Assembly: GCF_004135735.1 (NCBI RefSeq)
Contig: NZ_CP012670.1
Span: forward strand, 2,728,001 to 2,792,000
Length of the DNA: 64,000 bases
Reading direction: 5' to 3'
DNA from: Sorangium cellulosum
Lineage (GTDB): Bacteria > Myxococcota_A > Polyangia > Polyangiales > Polyangiaceae
The position numbers were made by a program, and so were the translations under genes. The first letter of the stretch is position 1. The number at the start of each line of letters is the position of its first letter. The notes under the pieces are model-generated. The model was not told the DNA's origin, ran no database searches, and worked only from the letters and a program-made list of their open reading frames with translations. Shown here in pieces: positions 58,160 to 64,000 of the stretch.

Positions 58160-58862
58160 AGGGGACGAAGCGATAGCCGACGCCGCGCACGGTCAGGATG
58201 TGGCGGGGGGCGGTCGCGTCGTCCTCCAGCTTGTTGCGGAGCTGGAGGATGAAGTTGTCGATGGTGCGCGGGGTGCCGTGGTGCGCCGGGCCCCACACCT
58301 TGGCCTGGATCTGCTCCCTGGACAGGACCCGGCCGCCCGCCTCGGCGAGGCAGAGCAGCACGTCGAACTCGGTCGCCGTGAGCTCGATCAGGGCGTCGCC
58401 CCGGCGCACCTCGCGCGTCGCCGGGTTGATCACGATGTCGCCCGCGCGCAGCTGGGAGCCGTCCGCGCGCGCGATCGCGTCGCGGCGGAGGACCGCCTTC
58501 ACCCGGGCGAGCAGCTCGGCCAGGCTGAACGGCTTCGTGATGTAGTCCTCGGCGCCGAGCTCGAGCCCCATCACCTTGTCCATCTCGGCGCCGCGCGCCG
58601 ACAGCATGATCACCGGCAAGGTGTGGCGCTCGCTCCGGAGGATGCGCAGGAGCTCGAAGCCGTTCAGGCGGGGGAGCATCACGTCGATGATGATGAGGTC
58701 GATCCCGCCGGCGCGGGCGAGCGCGAGGCCGCGCTCGCCGTCCTCGGCCACCTCGACGCGGTAGCCCTCGGCGGTCAGGTTCATCTCGAGACCCATCGCG
58801 ATGCTGGGATCGTCCTCGACGAGCAGGACGGTTCGCGCTGGTGCTTGAGGGTTCCGGGTCAT
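58158..58862 (-). CDS. OmpR/PhoB-family response regulator
   Basis: A 234-aa DNA-binding regulator. The receiver (about 10-125) has VEDDPS, phospho-acceptor Asp60 in LIIIDVMLPRLNG, conserved Ser/Ala in IMLSARG, and Lys in YITKPFS. The winged-helix output about 145-232 has LTATEFDVLLCLAEAGGRVLSR and HILTVRGVGYRF. The start is uncertain: ATG 58862 (MTRNPQAP) is used here; ATG 58889 or 58883, nine and seven residues earlier, are possible. It lies 71 bp downstream of a sensor kinase on the same strand and forms a two-component pair with it. Confidence 0.92.
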   Translation of the reverse strand: MTRNPQAPARTVLLVEDDPSIAMGLEMNLTAEGYRVEVAEDGERGLALARAGGIDLIIIDVMLPRLNGFELLRILRSERHTLPVIMLSARGAEMDKVMGLELGAEDYITKPFSLAELLARVKAVLRRDAIARADGSQLRAGDIVINPATREVRRGDALIELTATEFDVLLCLAEAGGRVLSREQIQAKVWGPAHHGTPRTIDNFILQLRNKLEDDATAPRHILTVRGVGYRFVP

Positions 58863-58933
58863 GCTGGGGACGTCCTGTACCATGTTCATGTCCCGACGGA
58901 GGGCGCCGCGTCCAGGCCCGGCCCCCACCCGCG

Positions 58934-59959
58934 CTAGGGCCTCGCGCTCGCCTCGGCGTCGCGCTCCGCGGCCCGAGGCTCCGCCGCGGGGGCGGAAGGC
59001 GGGGCGTCCAGCGGCGGCTCGGCGGCGAGGTGCGCCCTGGGCGCGCCCCGGAGCGGGAGGACGAGCGTGAACGTGCTGCCCTTCCCGGGCTCGCTGTCCA
59101 CGAGGATCTTGCCCCGGTGCGCCCGGATGACGTGCTTGACGATCGACAGCCCGAGCCCGGAGCCCTCCTGCTGCCGCGCCAGGAGGTCGTCCACCCGGTA
59201 GAACTTCTCGAAGATCCGCTTGTGCTCCTTGCGGGCGATGCCCTTGCCGTTGTCGCGGACCGTGATCTGCGCCGAGCGATGGGCGACGCTGGCGCGGACG
59301 GTGATCTTCCGGTGCTGGCCGCCGTACTTGTAGGCGTTCGAGAGGAGGTTCACGATGGCGTCGACGAGCGCGCTGCGATCGCAGAGCACGGGCGGGAGGT
59401 CCTCGGCCACGGCGACGTCGAGCTCGACGTTGCGCTTCTCGCGGGTCGGCTCGAAGGCGTGGATCGCCTCCTCGATGACGTCGCCGAGGTGGTGCTCCGA
59501 GAGCGCGTAGACGCGCCGGCCGCTCTCCATCCGCCCCCAGTCGAGGAGCCGATCGATGAGTTGCTGGAGGCGGGCGCTCTCCTTGGCGAGCGCCTCGATG
59601 CAGCGATCCTCGCTCACGGCGTCGCCGCGCCGGAGCTTGAGGGTCTCGGTGAACATCCGGATCGACGTGAGCGGGGTGCGCAGCTCGTGCGAGACCTTGG
59701 ACACGAAATCGGCCTGCAGCTCGGAGAGGTTGCGCTCGCGCCGGAGGAAGACCCACACGAGGATGACCCCGGTCGCGAGCGTCCCGCAGAACGTGAGCAC
59801 CAGGATCCCCATGATGAGGTTGTACTGGGCCTCGCCGAGGACGAGCAGCAGGAAGCCGACGCCCGACAGGAGCACGCCGGGCACGATGACCAGGTAAACG
59901 AGGAGCTGGATGATGCGCCGGTAACCCAGCGTGGTGAGATCGCGCGTCGGGGGCCGCAT
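58934..59959 (-). CDS. Membrane sensor histidine kinase (PhoR-like topology)
   Basis: A 341-aa kinase. Two membrane helices lie near the N-terminus (about 18-44 and 50-72) with almost no periplasmic loop, so it may sense within or near the membrane. HisKA: FVSKVSHELRTPLTSIRMF with His91; HATPase: NLLSNAYKYGG, DNGKGIARKE, GSGLGLSIVKHVIRAH. The C-terminal tail is Ala/Pro/Glu-rich. ATG 59959 is chosen because the first membrane helix begins 18 residues later; the upstream frame continues into the palindrome. Partner: regulator downstream. Confidence 0.92.
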   Translation of the reverse strand: MRPPTRDLTTLGYRRIIQLLVYLVIVPGVLLSGVGFLLLVLGEAQYNLIMGILVLTFCGTLATGVILVWVFLRRERNLSELQADFVSKVSHELRTPLTSIRMFTETLKLRRGDAVSEDRCIEALAKESARLQQLIDRLLDWGRMESGRRVYALSEHHLGDVIEEAIHAFEPTREKRNVELDVAVAEDLPPVLCDRSALVDAIVNLLSNAYKYGGQHRKITVRASVAHRSAQITVRDNGKGIARKEHKRIFEKFYRVDDLLARQQEGSGLGLSIVKHVIRAHRGKILVDSEPGKGSTFTLVLPLRGAPRAHLAAEPPLDAPPSAPAAEPRAAERDAEASARP

Positions 59960-60007
59960 GGTCGAGAGCTTAAGGTGCCGGCGCGCCGCCCGCGAGCGGC
60001 CTCGGCG

Positions 60008-60146
60008 CGGGCGGAGGGGCACCCGCTGGGGCCCCTGGGGGCTCACCTCCGGGGCCTCTCGTTCCGGCGAGCCCCTTTCGTGGCTCGCCTGCACGAAAGC
60101 CCCTCCGGTGAGCCCCCAGGGGCCCCAGCGGGTGCCCCTCCGCCCG
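60008..60146. repeat. 139-bp palindromic element with 39-bp perfect arms
   Basis: Arms 60008-60046 and 60108-60146 are exact reverse complements over 39 bases. The 61-bp centre contains a further 8-bp inverted pair (GGCGAGCC/GGCTCGCC) and CTTTCG/CGAAAG. It lies between the pyrimidine phosphorylase stop (60164) and the sensor kinase start (59959), both on the minus strand. Sequence differs from the palindrome at 13067-13230, so it is a separate family. No transposase is seen; it may be a non-autonomous element, a REP-type repeat or a strong terminator. Confidence 0.85.
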
Positions 60147-60163
60147 GGTACGGTGGCGGTGCG

Positions 60164-61474
<1,311 letters not shown>

Positions 61475-61609
61475 CGGCGCCGAGCTTAGCCGGTCTCGAC
61501 CCCATTTGTCCTTTGCGAGGGAGTCCCTATGGTCGGCGGAGAGCGCGCGGGCCGGCCCGCGAGGGGGCGGGCGAGGCCGGCCGCGGGCGCTCTGCGGGAA
61601 GGGAGCCGA

Positions 61610-62965
61610 ATGGACAGCCTCCTCTATGCAAGGGCCCAGATGGGCATGTCGCTGGCCTTTCACATGATCTTCGCCGCGGCCGGGGTGGCGCTGCCGCTCA
61701 TCATGGTCGTCGCGGACGCGCTCTGGCAGCGCACGGGCGATCGCGACTACCTCGAGTTCTCGAAGCGGATGGCGAAGGGGACGGCGATCCTGTTCGCGGT
61801 GGGCGCGGTCTCGGGGACGGTGCTCTCGTTCGAGCTCGGCCTGCTCTGGCCGAGCTTCATGGGGACGTTCGGCGAGGTGATCGGGCTCCCGTTCTCGCTC
61901 GAGGGGTTCGCGTTCTTCACGGAGGCGATCTTCCTCGGCATCTATCTCTACGGGCGCGACAAGCTCCCGCCCAGGCTGCACCTGCTCTCGGGCGCGCTGG
62001 TGGCGCTGAGCGGCGCGATGTCGGCGTTCTTCGTGATCCTGGTGAACGCTTGCATGAACGATCCGGTCGGGTTCACCATGGTCGACGGCCGCCCGGCGGA
62101 CATCGATCCGATCGCGGCGATGTTCAGCCCGCCCTGGAAGCACCAGACGCTGCACGGCATCCTCTCGTGCTACCAGGCGACCGCGTTCGTGATGACGGGG
62201 ATCCACGCGCTGGTGCTGCTGCGGCACCCGGGGAGCACGCTGTTCCGGAAGGCGTTCGCGGTGACGCTCGTCCTCGCCGGGGTGACGGCGCTGGCGCAGC
62301 CGTTCGTCGGCCACTACGCGGCGCAGGAGGTCGGGGCGAGGCAGCCCGCGAAGCTCGCGGCGATGGAGGCGCACTTCGAGACGTCGGCGCGCGCGCCGCT
62401 GCTCGTCGGCGGGCTGCCCGACGTGGAGCGGGGCGAGGTCGACCATGCGATCGAGATCCCGGCGGGCCTGTCGGTGCTGCTGCACGGCGACCCGGACGCG
62501 GTGGTGCCGGGCCTCGACAGCGTCCCGCGCGACGCGTGGCCGCCGGTGACGGCGACGCACCTCGCGTTCCAGGTGATGGTGGCGGCGGGCTCGGCGATGG
62601 CGCTGCTCGCGGTGGTGGGGGCGGTGCTCGCGTGGCGGCGCCGGGGGATCCCGGACCAGCGGGCGTTCCTGTGGGCGGCGGTGCTGGCGAGCCCGCTCGG
62701 GATCGTGGCGATGGAGGCGGGCTGGTTCGTGACGGAGCTCGGGCGCCAGCCGTGGATCGTGCGGGGCGCGATGCGCACGCGGGACGCGGTGACCCCGTTC
62801 CCGCACCTCGCGGCGCCCTTCTGGATGTTCACGGCGCTGTATATCTTCCTCGGCGTGGTGGTGGTCTACCTGCTCGTCCGGCAGCTCCGCGCGGCGCCGC
62901 TCGGGGTGACGGGGGCGCCTGGCGGGGCGCGCGCGGTCGGGGGAGGGGCGGCCGATGCATCCTGA
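61610..62965 (+). CDS. cydA: Cytochrome bd quinol oxidase subunit I, short Q-loop type
   Basis: A 451-aa membrane oxidase subunit that takes electrons from quinol and reduces oxygen. Start ATG 61610 (MDSLLYARAQMGMSLAFHMIF) has GGGAG upstream; codons from 61529 are not conserved. His18 in LAFHMIF is the expected haem ligand; WPSFMGTFGEVIGLPFSLEGFAFF and GRQPWIV (equivalent of GRQPW) match the family. The Q-loop (about 255-315) is short, like cyanide-insensitive CioA. The stop overlaps the cydB start by 11 bases. Confidence 0.95.
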   Translation: MDSLLYARAQMGMSLAFHMIFAAAGVALPLIMVVADALWQRTGDRDYLEFSKRMAKGTAILFAVGAVSGTVLSFELGLLWPSFMGTFGEVIGLPFSLEGFAFFTEAIFLGIYLYGRDKLPPRLHLLSGALVALSGAMSAFFVILVNACMNDPVGFTMVDGRPADIDPIAAMFSPPWKHQTLHGILSCYQATAFVMTGIHALVLLRHPGSTLFRKAFAVTLVLAGVTALAQPFVGHYAAQEVGARQPAKLAAMEAHFETSARAPLLVGGLPDVERGEVDHAIEIPAGLSVLLHGDPDAVVPGLDSVPRDAWPPVTATHLAFQVMVAAGSAMALLAVVGAVLAWRRRGIPDQRAFLWAAVLASPLGIVAMEAGWFVTELGRQPWIVRGAMRTRDAVTPFPHLAAPFWMFTALYIFLGVVVVYLLVRQLRAAPLGVTGAPGGARAVGGGAADAS

Positions 62966-63992
62966 GTGGCTCGTCGGCGGGGTGATGGTGGCGGCGCTCG
63001 TCCTGTACGCGCTGCTCGGCGGGGCCGATTTCGGCGGCGGCGTCTGGGATCTCCTGGCGTCCGGCCCGCGGAAGCGGGAGCAGCGGGCGCTCATCGAGCG
63101 GGTGATGGGCCCGATCTGGGAGGCCAACCACGTGTGGCTGATCCTGGCCGTGGTGCTGCTGTTCACCGCGTTTCCTCCGGCGTTCGCGGCGATCTCGGTC
63201 GCGCTGCACGTCCCCCTCACGCTGTTCCTGCTGGGCGTCGTGTTCCGCGGCTCGGCGTTCAGCTTCCGCAGCTACGACGCGCGGGGGGACCGGCAGCAGA
63301 AGCGCTGGGGGTTCGTCTTCTCGCTCGCGAGCGTGATCGCGCCGTTGCTGCTCGGGATGATCGTGGGCGCGGTGGCGTCGGGTCGGATCCGGGTGGCCTC
63401 GGGGGTCGTCACGAGCGGCTTCTTCGCGCCGTGGCTGTCGCTGTTTCCGGTCGTGGTCGGGCTGTTCGCGCTCTCGCTGTTCGCGTATCTCGCGGCGGTG
63501 TATCTGACGAACGAGGCGACGGACCCTGCGCTCGTCGACGATTTCCGGCGGCGCGCGCTCGCCTCGGGCTGCGTGGTGGCGGGGCTCGCGCTGGCGTCGT
63601 TCGCGGCGTCGTTCGAGGGCGCGCCGCTCATCCGCGAGGGCCTGACGGATCACCCGATCACGTGGCCGCTGCACGTCACGACGGGCCTCGCGGCGACGGC
63701 GGCGTTCGTCGGGCTGTGGACCCGCCGCTATGGCCTCGCGCGCGTCGCGGCGGCCGCGCAGGTCGCGTTGATCCTCCTCGGCTGGGCGGCCTCGCAGTAT
63801 CCTTACCTGGTGGTCCCTGACGTGACGGTCGAGGGCGCGGCGGCGAACCCGGTGACGCTGCGACTGGTGCTCTGGGCGCTCGGCGCCGGATCTTTGCTGC
63901 TGTTCCCATCGCTCTACGTGCTCTTCCGCGTCTTCGGGAGCGGCCGGGCGGGGGCTGCCTCGACGGGCGCCGGCGATCATGAGCGAGAGTAG
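62955..63992 (+). CDS. cydB: Cytochrome bd quinol oxidase subunit II
   Basis: A 345-aa partner of CydA with about eight membrane helices. Motifs: YALLGGADFGGGVWDLL at the N-terminus, GPIWEANHVWLILAVVLLFTAFPPAF, and FRGSAFSFRSYD. ATG 62955 overlaps cydA by 11 bases. Its C-terminus is Gly/Ala/Arg-rich. The cydA-cydB pair is complete; cydC/cydD are not in the window. Confidence 0.95.
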   Translation: MHPEWLVGGVMVAALVLYALLGGADFGGGVWDLLASGPRKREQRALIERVMGPIWEANHVWLILAVVLLFTAFPPAFAAISVALHVPLTLFLLGVVFRGSAFSFRSYDARGDRQQKRWGFVFSLASVIAPLLLGMIVGAVASGRIRVASGVVTSGFFAPWLSLFPVVVGLFALSLFAYLAAVYLTNEATDPALVDDFRRRALASGCVVAGLALASFAASFEGAPLIREGLTDHPITWPLHVTTGLAATAAFVGLWTRRYGLARVAAAAQVALILLGWAASQYPYLVVPDVTVEGAAANPVTLRLVLWALGAGSLLLFPSLYVLFRVFGSGRAGAASTGAGDHERE

Positions 63993-64000
63993 GGACGGCG
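63979..64000 (+). CDS. Possible start of next gene, cut by window edge
   Basis: ATG at 63979 overlaps the end of cydB in another frame and reads MSESRDG up to the window edge. Only seven codons are visible and no strong SD precedes it, so this is a weak call. Confidence 0.25.

Noticed and set aside
61529..61609. 27-residue N-terminal extension of CydA
   Set aside because: Not hydrophobic or conserved; the SD and the family start support ATG 61610.

Overview
The window is about 64 kb of very GC-rich DNA (roughly 70 % or more by eye) with strong third-position G/C bias. Gene content points to a myxobacterium, probably of the Sorangium/Polyangium side. The reasons are two PAS-rich cytosolic hybrid kinases in tandem, an MglA-like GTPase, many lipoproteins, a collagen-like secreted protein, a Gld-type ABC operon, a DnaK/DnaJ pair in an unusual setting, and an RRM-type RNA-binding protein. 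The taxonomic assignment is inference; no rRNA is present. Because of the codon bias, several very long antisense or out-of-frame ORFs are shadows and are not annotated.

Layout. 1-2.7 kb: 5'-truncated treZ and trmO. 2.8-8.8 kb: two tandem PAS/HisKA/receiver kinases with nearly identical kinase cores. 8.9-13.1 kb: a translationally coupled operon of a P-type ATPase, a small DUF5132-like protein and an HMA-like protein, ending at a 164-bp palindrome. 13.5-15.1 kb: a lipoprotein and a collagen-like protein. 15.2-21.8 kb (minus strand): carB, carA and a NodU/TobZ-type carbamoyltransferase. 21.9-23.7 kb (minus): moeA and mog/moaB. 23.9-26.7 kb: an Lgt-like protein, a two-RRM glycine-rich protein, and rpmG. 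26.8-32.5 kb: the complete rod-shape operon mreB-mreC-mreD-mrdA-rodA, converging on an MglA-like GTPase with a long C-terminal extension. 33.9-35.7 kb (minus): a PA14-like lipoprotein and a zinc-ribbon rhomboid.

36-38.1 kb: an ECF sigma factor, a single-pass membrane protein and a lipoprotein, tightly coupled. 38.2-43.3 kb: a DnaJ/TPR protein, a DnaK paralogue and a third protein that shares a small C-terminal module with the N-terminus of the DnaJ protein. I think this is the most interesting candidate system in the window. 43.4-46.3 kb: an M1 metallopeptidase and a membrane protein. 46.5 kb: tRNA-Phe. 47.0-50.8 kb: a single-domain response regulator, a Cys-rich lipoprotein, a hypothetical protein, an alpha/beta hydrolase and an SH3-like protein. 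50.8-56.7 kb (minus): a Gld-type ABC system (ATPase, permease, GldG-like and DUF4340 proteins). 57.0-58.1 kb: a DUF3293 protein and a lipoprotein. 58.2-60.0 kb (minus): a PhoR/PhoB-like two-component pair. 60.0-60.15 kb: a second long palindrome, with 39-bp perfect arms. 60.2-61.5 kb: a pyrimidine nucleoside phosphorylase. 61.6-64 kb: cytochrome bd oxidase cydAB and possibly the first codons of a further gene.

Three minus-strand genes have their stop codons embedded in short direct-repeat arrays that extend downstream, and two palindromic elements lie close to gene ends. This suggests that 3' ends in this genome are hot spots for repeat expansion. All functional statements come from recognising motifs by reading; no database search was run.
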